Below, piece by piece: positions 1 through 7,855 of a stretch of 64,000 bases of DNA. How positions within the stretch are numbered: the stretch's first letter is position 1; the number at the start of each line of letters is the position of its first letter. Below the pieces are notes generated by a model. That model was not told where the DNA came from. It searched no databases and saw nothing but the letters and a program-made list of their open reading frames with translations. Both the position numbers and the translations under genes were made by a program. The DNA is from Planctomycetota bacterium (GTDB lineage Bacteria; Planctomycetota; UBA1135). Location of the stretch: the NCBI GenBank assembly GCA_030749235.1, contig JASMKM010000078.1, forward strand, positions 1 to 64,000, written 5' to 3'.

Positions 1-499
1 TGGTCAGAAAACCGATACCTACATAACCGATCATATAGACCAGCTGCACCAAGGTGGCGAGCAGGCGCACGAAGGGATTGAAGCGGCGTTCGAAATATTC
101 TGGAATCGAACGCACCTTCATGTAGTAGACAATCGGCAACCAACCGAAGATGAACAACGGCATGAAGAACCAATCGTTCATGTAGGCCATTGACCCAGAG
201 AAACCGTTCTCGAAGCTCTTGGCGCTGTACTTGACGAAACTATGGCTACCGACGCCTGTGGCGACGATGGACATGGTGATTAGCCACCAGGAGAAACGTC
301 GGCCGCCGAAAAAGAAGTCGGAGGTGGAGCGATTGAACTTCGCGAAGTAGGAACCAAAGCCGAGGACCACCACGAAGTAACCGATTAGGATGCTCCAGAA
401 TAGTGGCGATTCGCCTGCAGCGGCTGCAGCGCGCGAGGCTGCATCGGACGGCACCTCGGCGGCCGCATGTTGCAGCAACATTAGGGGCAGGGTCATCAT
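1..499 (-). CDS. Sodium:solute symporter family protein, N-terminal part
   Basis: This gene is absent from the ORF track because it runs off the left edge. Reading the minus strand from the ATG at 499 gives an open frame of about 166 codons to base 1. It contains the first hydrophobic segments and the signature FFFGGRRFSWW followed by MSIVATGVGSHSF, typical of the SSS (SLC5-like) family of Na+-coupled importers of sugars, amino acids or carboxylates. A motif RSIPEYFERRFNPFVR follows at about residue 128. The first 30 residues are Ala-rich and poorly conserved, so a later start is possible. The gene begins one base after the stop of the small membrane gene 501-716, so the two are probably co-transcribed. 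The substrate cannot be told from this fragment. Confidence 0.9.
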   Translation of the reverse strand, partial: MMTLPLMLLQHAAAEVPSDAASRAAAAAGESPLFWSILIGYFVVVLGFGSYFAKFNRSTSDFFFGGRRFSWWLITMSIVATGVGSHSFVKYSAKSFENGFSGSMAYMNDWFFMPLFIFGWLPIVYYMKVRSIPEYFERRFNPFVRLLATLVQLVYMIGYVGIGFLT

Positions 500-500
500 G

Positions 501-716
501 CTACAGGTTGATCGCGGCGAGAGTGCCTAGTCCGTGGATGGCTGCGTACCAGCAAAAACCGAAGATGAGGATGCCGAGCCAGCGGCGGTGACGGCGACGA
601 TGCCAATCCAGGGCGCCGCTCTTGACGACCAGAAGGATGCCGCTGAAGAAGCAAAGGCCTCCAACTCCGTACAGGTAGATGTACGGCAACCAAACGCGAT
701 CAAAGGGCAAATCCAT
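501..716 (-). CDS. Small two-TM membrane protein paired with the SSS symporter
   Basis: This 71-residue protein starts at MDLPFDRVWLPY; a GTG 42 bases upstream (758) would add 14 residues. It has two hydrophobic segments, about residues 10-29 (YIYLYGVGGLCFFSGILLVV) and 45-68, separated by a basic loop with HRRRHRRW, which predicts an N-out/C-out hairpin. It ends one base before the symporter start. Several SSS families, such as ActP with YjcH/DUF485 and the DUF4212 pairs, have a small membrane partner encoded directly upstream. By analogy this is probably an accessory subunit, but I do not recognise it as DUF485 or DUF4212. Confidence 0.65.
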   Translation of the reverse strand: MDLPFDRVWLPYIYLYGVGGLCFFSGILLVVKSGALDWHRRRHRRWLGILIFGFCWYAAIHGLGTLAAINL

Positions 717-833
717 CGGCGCAACATGATAGCTGCGCCGCCGATTGTCGAGCGCCACAAGCGTGCTGGAAGGGTGAAGACGGCGTGGAGTTGTGCTATG
801 CCAATGCTCCGCTTAGAATCAGCCCTGCATCCA

Positions 834-936
834 GACGGGAGGAGGGTAAGGCCCTGCGAATCCCGGCCAACCGGCTTCGCGCGGTGGCAATGCCTTTCGC
901 TGCGGCGAAGCGATGCGGAGGTCCTCTCCAACCGTC
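834..936 (+). promoter_or_regulatory. SAM-I clan (S-box type) riboswitch
   Basis: The leader of the methionine gene matches the S-box core element by element. GAGGG-T-AAGGCCC is followed by TGCGAA, then a CC-AACCGG block, then a small hairpin, GGTGGCAATGCC (the GGTGCTAAATCC position), a P4 hairpin TTCGC-TGCG-GCGAA, and ATGCGGAGG. The closing P1 helix is GAGGA (839-843) with TCCTC (922-926), extended by GACGG (834-838) with CCGTC (932-936). The element is short, about 95 nt, as in compact SAM-I/IV variants. The gene ATG lies 15 bases after it. S-box elements bind S-adenosylmethionine and switch off methionine genes; Bacillus yitJ is a classic target. Confidence 0.85.
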
Positions 937-951
937 GGTGGTGCTTTCTTC

Positions 952-2826
952 ATGACTACAAGCACTCCACCTCGACCAGACCTCCAAACCGCCCTCGAAA
1001 GCTGCATCTTGGTGCTCGATGGTGCCATGGGCACCCAGCTGCATGAACGCGGCATCGCCTTCAACAGTAGCTTCGAGACCGCCAACGTCGACAAGCCCAA
1101 CTGGGTCAAGGAGGTCCATCAATCCTTCCTGCAGGCCGGCGCCGACGCCATCCTGACCAACACCTTCGGTGCCAATCGATATCGGCTCGGTCGCCATCAG
1201 CTTGCTGACCGCCTTCCTGAACTGCTTGAAGCTGGTGGCACGCTGGCGCGCGAATGTGCCGCCGAGCAGGCCTTTGTGATCGGATCGCTCGGCCCTCTCG
1301 GCGTCGAGTTGGAGCCAATCGGACGCCTGGAAGGAGCGGAAGCAAGAGCTGCCTTCGCCGAGAGCGCCCGCATCCTTGCCCCTTTGGTGGATGGTTTCTC
1401 ACTTGAGACCTTCGACAACATCGCCGAACTGGAGCAGGCAATCCGCGGCGTCCGCGAAGTCTGCGACCTGCCGATCTTGGCTTTCCTGACCGTCGGTGAC
1501 GACACGCGCACCCAACATGGCGCCACTGCCGCTTCGGTGGCAATGCGTGCAGCGGCCGCTGGTGCTGACATGGTCGGCTTCAACTGCAGCAGTGGTCCAC
1601 GCGTGGTCCTGGATGCAATTCGCCAAGCCAGCCAGGAGATCGACCTGCCCTTAGGCGCCAAGCCCAATGCTGGTATGCCGCGGGAGGTCGATGGGCGTAT
1701 CTTTTACGAAAACGATCCTGATTATTTTGCACGCTTCGCACGGCGCTTCCTACAGGTCGGCGGTCAGGTAATCGGTGGCTGCTGCGGCACCACTCCGGAA
1801 CATATCCGCGCCATCACCCGAGCAGCGCGCGCCGGACAGCAGCATATGTTGCATACCGGTTCGCACCCCCACCAAGTCACCGTCAAGCCGAAGCAACCTA
1901 GCGCTGGCATCGAACCGGTGCCGTTGAAACGACGCTCGGCCTTCGGTAGCGCCCTAGCCAGCGGCCGCACTGTCGTCAGCGTCGAGCTAGTGCCACCGCG
2001 CTCCACTGACACCAGCAAGTTAATCCACGCCGCACGCGAGTTGCATGTGGTCGGAGTGGATGCAGTCAACCTGCCCGATGGCCCACGCGCGTCGGCACGC
2101 CTGTCGAACATGGCCACCGCCACCATCCTGCTGCGCGAAACGCGCATCGAACCACTGCTGCACTTTTGCTGCCGCGACCGCAACCTGCTTGGCATGCAGT
2201 CGGACCTGCTTGGTGCTGCAGCCTTGGGCCTGCATAACCTACTTGTCATCACCGGCGACCCACCATATCAAGGGGATTATCCCGACTTGACAGCCGTCTT
2301 TGACGTCGACGCCATCGGCTTGTGCAACATCGTTGCCAACCTGAATCGCGGCTTAGACTTGGGTGGCAACCCACTCGGTTCGCCGACCACCTTTTGCTTC
2401 GGCGGTGCCTTGAACCACACCGCGATGGATATAGAACGCGAACTGGAGCGCCTGAAGTGGAAGGTCGAGTCGGGCGTGAACTACCTAATCACTCAACCGG
2501 TCTTCGATGCCGCCTCGCTGCTCGACATGAAAGCCCATTTCCCCGACGGAACCCCACCGGTGCTGGCAGGCATCTGGCCCCTCCGCAGCCTGCGCAATGC
2601 CGAGTTCCTGCATTCGGAAGTCCCCGGCGTGCGCCTACCTCAAGATGTCCTGGATCGCATGCGCAAAGCCGAGGACGCCGGCCGGGCTGCCGAGGAAGGC
2701 TTGATTATCGCCACCGAAACCGTTCAGCAACTGCACGGCAAGGTCGCAGGTTTCCAGGTGGCCGCCCCCTTCAACAAGGTCGAGCCAGCGCTCGAGCTTA
2801 CGGAGTTGATTCGCGCAAGCGATTGA
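952..2826 (+). CDS. yitJ: Bifunctional homocysteine S-methyltransferase / 5,10-methylenetetrahydrofolate reductase (YitJ-like)
   Basis: This protein of 624 residues fuses two enzymes of methionine synthesis. Residues 1-300 form a homocysteine S-methyltransferase barrel (LDGAMGTQLHERG near the start). Its zinc cysteines are visible in GFNCSSGP and GGCCGTTPEH. Residues from about 325 on are a MetF-type reductase (VSVELVPPRS, LLVITGDPP, NYLITQPVFD), which reduces methylene-THF to methyl-THF with a flavin cofactor. The two halves would supply and transfer the methyl group to homocysteine. The ORF track starts at 913, but that lies inside the riboswitch, so the ATG at 952 (MTTSTPPRPD) is preferred. 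Regulation by the upstream SAM riboswitch is strongly suggested. The 3' end overlaps the convergent HAD gene by 29 bases. Confidence 0.9.
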   Translation: MTTSTPPRPDLQTALESCILVLDGAMGTQLHERGIAFNSSFETANVDKPNWVKEVHQSFLQAGADAILTNTFGANRYRLGRHQLADRLPELLEAGGTLARECAAEQAFVIGSLGPLGVELEPIGRLEGAEARAAFAESARILAPLVDGFSLETFDNIAELEQAIRGVREVCDLPILAFLTVGDDTRTQHGATAASVAMRAAAAGADMVGFNCSSGPRVVLDAIRQASQEIDLPLGAKPNAGMPREVDGRIFYENDPDYFARFARRFLQVGGQVIGGCCGTTPEHIRAITRAARAGQQHMLHTGSHPHQVTVKPKQPSAGIEPVPLKRRSAFGSALASGRTVVSVELVPPRSTDTSKLIHAARELHVVGVDAVNLPDGPRASARLSNMATATILLRETRIEPLLHFCCRDRNLLGMQSDLLGAAALGLHNLLVITGDPPYQGDYPDLTAVFDVDAIGLCNIVANLNRGLDLGGNPLGSPTTFCFGGALNHTAMDIERELERLKWKVESGVNYLITQPVFDAASLLDMKAHFPDGTPPVLAGIWPLRSLRNAEFLHSEVPGVRLPQDVLDRMRKAEDAGRAAEEGLIIATETVQQLHGKVAGFQVAAPFNKVEPALELTELIRASD

Positions 2827-3709
2827 CCAGACGCGGCAAGGCGGTGATATGCGGCACGATAAAGTCGATGTCCTGCGGCCGCGGACCAACCGACTCCAAC
2901 ACCCAATCCGGTGTATGCGGCAGGTGCATGATGCCGATGCCGCGGGGTGCAGTCGCCTCGCCGGCGGTACGCATCGCCAAGGGCATGGCCAAGTCCAGCG
3001 ACAGGACGTCGCCGACCAGCAGGTCGGGGTTCTCGCGCTCGATGATGGCGCGATACTGCGGGCGGTCAACATGGACCTCGCGGCCAGCAAAATCCATCAC
3101 CTGCTGGCTATCGCCCAACCACTGCTTGCCGGCGCGGCCATAGACACGTAGCGGTACCTCACCGGGTTCGGTGGTGGCGGCATCGGCCACGCCGAAACCG
3201 TGATGGGCGAACCAACCGACAATCTTCTCAGCCGGTGCATTGGTGGCAAAGACCACATGAACGTCATGGCTGCATAACCATTGCAGCACCCGCTCGGCAC
3301 CTTCAGTGAGGTCGTGGTCAACCTCGGCACGAAAACGCGCACAGGTGTCGTGATAGCAGTAGTCAAGAAACTCCAACACCGAGCCGAAGTCGCGCAGCAC
3401 CGCCTCCTTCAGGCTACCGGTGGTCTTGCACGAGGCCTGGTCGATGTACTGGCCGATGGAAGTGGGAACGGCGAAATAATCCTCATCCACGTAGGAACTC
3501 AAGCGACCTTCGATCTTCCAGCCATGCTGGTCCGGGGAAGCCAGTACCGCGGCACGGAAACTGTCGTAGGCGCCCTGCAGTTCCCCAGATGACATTCCAG
3601 ATAGGCGCGCCAGTTCATCGCGCACCGTGGTGTGCACGGCCTGCAACTCTCGCCACGGGTTGGTCCAGACTCCATCAAAGTCCGTTAAGAAAGCTAGGGG
3701 GCTTGCCAT
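2798..3709 (-). CDS. HAD-superfamily hydrolase
   Basis: This 303-residue protein opens with FLTDFDGVWTN, the DxD nucleophile motif of haloacid-dehalogenase-type phosphatases. Motif II is in VFATNAP at about residue 156. The acidic metal-binding motif is LLVGDVLSLDLAMP at about residue 231. A roughly 110-residue helical cap lies between motifs I and II (type C1). The substrate is unknown; members are mostly phosphomonoesterases or dehalogenases. It is monocistronic and convergent with the methionine gene, whose last 29 bases it overlaps. The start at MASPLAFLTDFDG sits directly before motif I. Confidence 0.8.
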   Translation of the reverse strand: MASPLAFLTDFDGVWTNPWRELQAVHTTVRDELARLSGMSSGELQGAYDSFRAAVLASPDQHGWKIEGRLSSYVDEDYFAVPTSIGQYIDQASCKTTGSLKEAVLRDFGSVLEFLDYCYHDTCARFRAEVDHDLTEGAERVLQWLCSHDVHVVFATNAPAEKIVGWFAHHGFGVADAATTEPGEVPLRVYGRAGKQWLGDSQQVMDFAGREVHVDRPQYRAIIERENPDLLVGDVLSLDLAMPLAMRTAGEATAPRGIGIMHLPHTPDWVLESVGPRPQDIDFIVPHITALPRLVNRLRESTP

Positions 3710-3767
3710 GAGCCCCTTAGCCTAGTGTCCGCGGGCGCGGGCGCAAAGTGTCTTGAGGCTATGACGC

Positions 3768-4634
3768 TTATTGCCCAGCTGGAGCAGAATCCACTTTGCT
3801 CAACGAAGCGACACCGGACCCCATTAGCGAGTCAAAGCCTGGCCCCCCCATCAGGGTGCCGCTCTCGTCAATCAGGGCATAAGTGAAGAACAGGATCGAA
3901 CCGTCGTCGGCAGTAATCTGCACGTTGTCCAGGCGACCGACGCTGTCGTTGGTGTAAGCGAACGTATTGCCTGGTCCGGCGGAGTAGGTGTGGTGCACGA
4001 AGCCGTCAATTGGACGAACCATCTGGCCAGAGAGCACGGCCCCTGCGACATCTAAAGTTAGGTCGATAAAGCGACGCTTACCACGATTGTTGATGCCGTT
4101 ACCTTTCCAGGCTCCTTCCAGCACGTTGGCGTTGAACTGCCCAGCGCCGATGCTGCGCTTCAGCACGAAACTACCTTCGACCAGGATGCCATCGGCATTG
4201 AGGTGGCTGAACTCGCCGGTGAGGGTGGAGAGCGAATCATCCATCTGTGCGGTCAGGACCATGTTGTTGGTGACCAGCACCGACTCGATGTTGGCAGCCA
4301 TCGCGCCATCGACGGTGAAGTCGAGGCTGATGTTGTCGATTGAGGTCCACTGGTTACCCGAGCTATCGGCCGATTCGACAATCTGACCGCCGATCACGGT
4401 GAAGTAATAGTTACGGACATCGCGGGCGACGCTGTCCGGAATCAACTGACCGAACCAGTCGCCTTCCATGTCATCCAACGTGAAGACGATGGGCGGTGGT
4501 TCCGTGCCACCGGTCGCCCCGCCTGTGATGCTGGCGGCATCGGAACCAGGATGCGAACAGGCCACAAATGCGCCTAGCAGAAGAACTGTTAGGCAGCGTG
4601 TTGGCAGTGCAGAGGGGCGTGAGGGGGTACTCAT
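3768..4634 (-). CDS. Hypothetical exported lipoprotein
   Basis: This 288-residue protein has an N-terminal signal with a lipobox (LLLGAFVAC, cysteine about residue 26) followed by a Ser/Gly-rich linker (GSDAASITGGATGGTEPPP), so it is predicted to be a lipid-anchored envelope protein. The rest is rich in alternating hydrophobic residues, consistent with beta structure, with phrases such as DDMEGDWFGQLIPD and LEGAWKGNGINNRGKRR. These look like two copies of a small barrel unit (G-x-W plus strands). I recognise no enzymatic motif. It is monocistronic; the AT-rich region upstream of 4634 is probably shared with the divergent peptidase gene. Confidence 0.7.
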   Translation of the reverse strand: MSTPSRPSALPTRCLTVLLLGAFVACSHPGSDAASITGGATGGTEPPPIVFTLDDMEGDWFGQLIPDSVARDVRNYYFTVIGGQIVESADSSGNQWTSIDNISLDFTVDGAMAANIESVLVTNNMVLTAQMDDSLSTLTGEFSHLNADGILVEGSFVLKRSIGAGQFNANVLEGAWKGNGINNRGKRRFIDLTLDVAGAVLSGQMVRPIDGFVHHTYSAGPGNTFAYTNDSVGRLDNVQITADDGSILFFTYALIDESGTLMGGPGFDSLMGSGVASLSKVDSAPAGQ

Positions 4635-4932
4635 GGTTTCCTAATCGTTGACCGCAAAGTGGCCGAGGGTGCAGGCGAGGCAGTGGGCAACAAAAGAGTA
4701 AGCTAAGTTAATCGTTCACTAAAATTTACCAGAAATCCACCTCCTTATCGACTAGGGTATCTTAAGAGCAAAAAAAAGATGCGAATTCCCCGCAATTTCG
4801 AGGGTTTTTCAAATCTTTCCGATGGCGCAAAAATCTTTCCGATGCCGCAAAGGTGTTGGAACAAATATGGGCAACCACCGTCCCATCTAAGGCATAAGTG
4901 TGTTTTCCCCCTTCCCTCTACCCCTTCCTCCG
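4635..4932. promoter_or_regulatory. Divergent AT-rich intergenic control region
   Basis: About 300 bases without a convincing gene separate the lipoprotein gene (minus) from the large peptidase gene (plus). Bases 4685-4790 are clearly AT-richer than the surroundings and probably hold promoters for both directions. A 20-base tandem repeat lies at 4811-4850. The stretch before the peptidase ATG is pyrimidine-rich and has no Shine-Dalgarno sequence. I do not assign exact -35/-10 boxes. Confidence 0.45.
4811..4850 (+). repeat. Two tandem copies of a 20-bp unit
   Basis: The unit aaatctttccgatggcgcaa (4811-4830) is followed immediately by aaatctttccgatgccgcaa (4831-4850), with a single mismatch. 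It lies 83 bases before the peptidase ATG. The spacing of nearly two helical turns would put both copies on one DNA face, as for a dimeric or repeat-binding regulator. The function is inferred only from position. Confidence 0.8.
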
Positions 4933-7848
4933 ATGATTCGAAGATCCCTAGCAGCCTCTCTGGCCGTACTTGGCGCTTTGGCGGTGCATGCACCCGCCTA
5001 CTCCCAAAATAGTCAGGAATCCGTAGACCCTGTCACCAAAGCCTTCCAAGGCTGGCAAGATGACACTGGCATGTCCTGGCGCCTCACACGCCACACAGAC
5101 CAGCCCACAGGTCAATTCCTGTATGGCGGCAAGCTCGCCGCACCATTTACCCCAGTGGTGGACGCGGATTGGTACGAGTTGGCTATGCAGGCCTTCGACA
5201 AGGCTTACGACGTCTTCTCAATTAGTGAGCAAACCTTGATTCCGGTTCGGGTGAAATACTTAACCCTGAGCCAAATTGGCACCACCGACAAGGTTTCCGT
5301 CGAGTTCATGCAGGCTGTCAACGGCGTGCCGGTCGTCGATGGTTCGGTTCAGGCCCTCTTCACTCCGCGGGGTGAACTGCTCGCCTTAGATAGCTTGGCC
5401 ATCGCAGGCGTGGAAAACCTCCGCACCCGCCCAGCCATCAACGCCTATCAGGCCGCCAACGCTGCGGTTGCCGACTACATCAACTTGGAGCAGCGCGAGC
5501 CAGTCGAAGTCAGCGATCCGCAACTGGTCATCATCAAGCATGCTTCGGGCAAATACATCGAAGGTCGTTTGGCTTGGTCCTTTGAGCTGCGCAATCGCGA
5601 GAACCCGGAGAACCCTGCCGGTCGCGAGATTTTCATCGCCGCCGATGATTCCTCGATGCCCATGCTGATGGAGAAGAACCTGATTCATCACCAGCAGGCC
5701 ACCGGCACAGTCGAGTCCTACGCGACTCCTGGCACTGCGGCCAATTCCGGTAGCAACCCGCCGACTCTGCACATCATGCCGTTCATGAACATTACCTCGA
5801 ATGCTGGTAATACGACCACGGACGAACTTGGAAACTTCAGCATCAACGTCGGCAACAACAACCCGCTGAACATCACTGCGACTTACGCAGGCCCTTACTG
5901 CCGCGTCTATAACCAGGCTGGTGGCGAACACAGCACTACCACCTCGTTCACGCCAGGCGTGCCCGGCACCTTGACCATGAACACCGGCCAGACGGAACAC
6001 GTCACGTCGGAAGCTTCTTGCTACGACTCGGTCTTGGACGTCCGTTCGTGGCTCAAGTCGATTGACCCGAGCGACAACACCCTCGACTTCCAGGTACGCA
6101 CCAACGCCAATCTGAACTCGACCTGTAACGCCTACTTCGATGGCGTGTCCATCAACATGTACCGTTCCGGTGGTGGCTGCAACAACACCGGCTTCAGCAC
6201 GGTGGTCGCGCACGAGGAAGGTCACTGGGCCAACGTGCTTTACGGAAGCGGTAACGGCTCCGACGGCTTCGGTGAAGGTAACGCTGACGTAATCTCGATG
6301 TACATCTACGACACGGCGAATGTAGGTGATGGCTTCTTCACTGGTGGCGGCTACATCCGCACCGGCAATAACACGCGTCAGTTCTGTGGTGACAGCAACG
6401 GTGGTTGCTACGGTCAAGTGCACGCCGATGGCGAAGTCCTGATGGGTGCTATGTGGAAGGTGCGGGAGCGCCTCAACGCCACCCTAGGTAACACCGCAGG
6501 CGACCTCACCGCCAACACCCTTTGGGTGGGTTGGATGAACGCCTACAACGATGGCCAGATTAAGACGGTCATCGAGGAGCACTGGCTCGCCTTGGACGAC
6601 AACGACGGCAACATCTTCAACGGTACACCGAACTTCGCCGACATCGATGCAGGCTTCCGCGACCAGGGTTTCCCAGGCGTGGACCTCGCTTTGATTGAGA
6701 TCCTCCACACCCCATTGGGCGACAGCCTCAGCGAAGCTGGGCCTTACGTGGTCGATGCCAACATCGACAGTGGAATCGGTGCGGTAATCACCGGTGCCGA
6801 AGTCCACTACACCGTGGATGGCGGTCCTGAGATGATTGTGCCCATGTCCAACACTACCGGCACCACCTACAGCGCCGGCATTCCTGGACAGGCCTCCCCA
6901 GCACGCTTGACTTACTGGATCACCGCGGAGGATTCGGCAGGAAACGATGAGCGGCTGCCACGCAACGCTGAATATGAGTTCGTCGTTGGCGTACGCACGC
7001 AGATCTACTTCAACGACTTCGAAGGTGCCACCGATGAAGGATGGACCCACGCCCAGATCGCCACGCAGGACGACTGGCAGCGCGGTGTGCCTCAAGGCAA
7101 TGGCGGTGACCCAGGAAGCGCCTACTCCGGCAACAACGTCTGGGCCAACGACCTCGGCAATCCCGGTTGGAACGGCACCTACGCGGCCAACACCAACAAC
7201 TACCTGAATTCCCCTGTCATCGACTGCACGGGTGCCTCTGGCGTGACCTTGCGTTTTGCCCGCCACCTCGCGGTGGAAGAAGGCATCTATGACCAAGCCA
7301 CCATCCGTGTCAACGGCACCACCGTCTGGGCCAACCCCCTGAACGGCAACACCATCGATTCGGACTGGACCATGGTCGAGTACGACATCTCGTCAATCGC
7401 CGACAACAACCCATCTGTACAGGTCCGCTTCACAATGCAGAGTGATGGCGGTCTCGAATTTGGTGGCTGGAACATCGATGACTTCGAGCTCTACACCTTG
7501 GATTCCGTCCCAGGTGGCGGCACCGACGTCATTCTGCTCACTGGCGACGCCAACGGCAATGCCGGTGGTCCGATTTCCTACACCTTCACTGGCATGGAAG
7601 CCGGTCGCCCATGGCAGATGCTCGGCGGCTTGTCCAATGCGGGTAGCGTGATCTTCGGTCACAGCTTTGACATCGGACCTGGATACCGCTCGCTCGGTTC
7701 CGGTACCGCAACGGCTTCGGGCGATGGTTCCATCACCTTCAACATTCCAGCCAACTTGCCTTCGGGTACGGTCGGCTATCTGGAAGTCGGTGCGCAATCC
7801 TCCTCCGGTATCACCGATTCCAACATCCTCAGCGTGACTGTGAACTAA
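4933..7848 (+). CDS. Exported gluzincin metallopeptidase with FTP propeptide and C-terminal beta modules (M36/M4-like)
   Basis: This 971-residue protein starts at MIRRSLAASLAVLGALAVHA; the GTG at 4900 adds 11 unlikely residues. A canonical signal peptide ends near AYSQ. Residues about 60-230 resemble the fungalysin/thermolysin propeptide (VNGVPVVDGS). The zinc site is HEEGH at residues 427-431, and the third ligand is probably Glu448 in GFGEGNADV. It therefore belongs to the gluzincin type rather than the metzincins. Three C-terminal parts follow: an Ig-like domain (HTPLGDSLSEAGPY), a jelly-roll-like module of about 165 residues ending WNIDDFELYTL, and a final 95-residue beta domain. All three recur in the next gene, eight bases downstream. 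It probably degrades extracellular protein. Confidence 0.85.
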   Translation: MIRRSLAASLAVLGALAVHAPAYSQNSQESVDPVTKAFQGWQDDTGMSWRLTRHTDQPTGQFLYGGKLAAPFTPVVDADWYELAMQAFDKAYDVFSISEQTLIPVRVKYLTLSQIGTTDKVSVEFMQAVNGVPVVDGSVQALFTPRGELLALDSLAIAGVENLRTRPAINAYQAANAAVADYINLEQREPVEVSDPQLVIIKHASGKYIEGRLAWSFELRNRENPENPAGREIFIAADDSSMPMLMEKNLIHHQQATGTVESYATPGTAANSGSNPPTLHIMPFMNITSNAGNTTTDELGNFSINVGNNNPLNITATYAGPYCRVYNQAGGEHSTTTSFTPGVPGTLTMNTGQTEHVTSEASCYDSVLDVRSWLKSIDPSDNTLDFQVRTNANLNSTCNAYFDGVSINMYRSGGGCNNTGFSTVVAHEEGHWANVLYGSGNGSDGFGEGNADVISMYIYDTANVGDGFFTGGGYIRTGNNTRQFCGDSNGGCYGQVHADGEVLMGAMWKVRERLNATLGNTAGDLTANTLWVGWMNAYNDGQIKTVIEEHWLALDDNDGNIFNGTPNFADIDAGFRDQGFPGVDLALIEILHTPLGDSLSEAGPYVVDANIDSGIGAVITGAEVHYTVDGGPEMIVPMSNTTGTTYSAGIPGQASPARLTYWITAEDSAGNDERLPRNAEYEFVVGVRTQIYFNDFEGATDEGWTHAQIATQDDWQRGVPQGNGGDPGSAYSGNNVWANDLGNPGWNGTYAANTNNYLNSPVIDCTGASGVTLRFARHLAVEEGIYDQATIRVNGTTVWANPLNGNTIDSDWTMVEYDISSIADNNPSVQVRFTMQSDGGLEFGGWNIDDFELYTLDSVPGGGTDVILLTGDANGNAGGPISYTFTGMEAGRPWQMLGGLSNAGSVIFGHSFDIGPGYRSLGSGTATASGDGSITFNIPANLPSGTVGYLEVGAQSSSGITDSNILSVTVN

Positions 7849-7855
7849 CGAACAC

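Noticed and set aside
913-951. Upstream start for the homocysteine methyltransferase gene
   Set aside because: It would place the start codon inside the conserved SAM riboswitch core.
4795-4880. Possible c-di-GMP (GEMM) riboswitch near GCCGCAAAGG
   Set aside because: Only a short GCAAAG string resembles the motif; the paired helices and the GGCAAACC block are absent. The tandem repeat explains the pattern better.
4745-4993. 82-codon minus-strand ORF in the control region before the peptidase
   Set aside because: It overlaps the peptidase signal-peptide coding region and tandem repeats; no family motif.
5386-6423. 345-codon minus-strand ORF inside the gluzincin gene
   Set aside because: It lies fully antisense to a gene with clear catalytic motifs, has repetitive Val/Asp/Gly composition from codon bias, and no recognisable domain.
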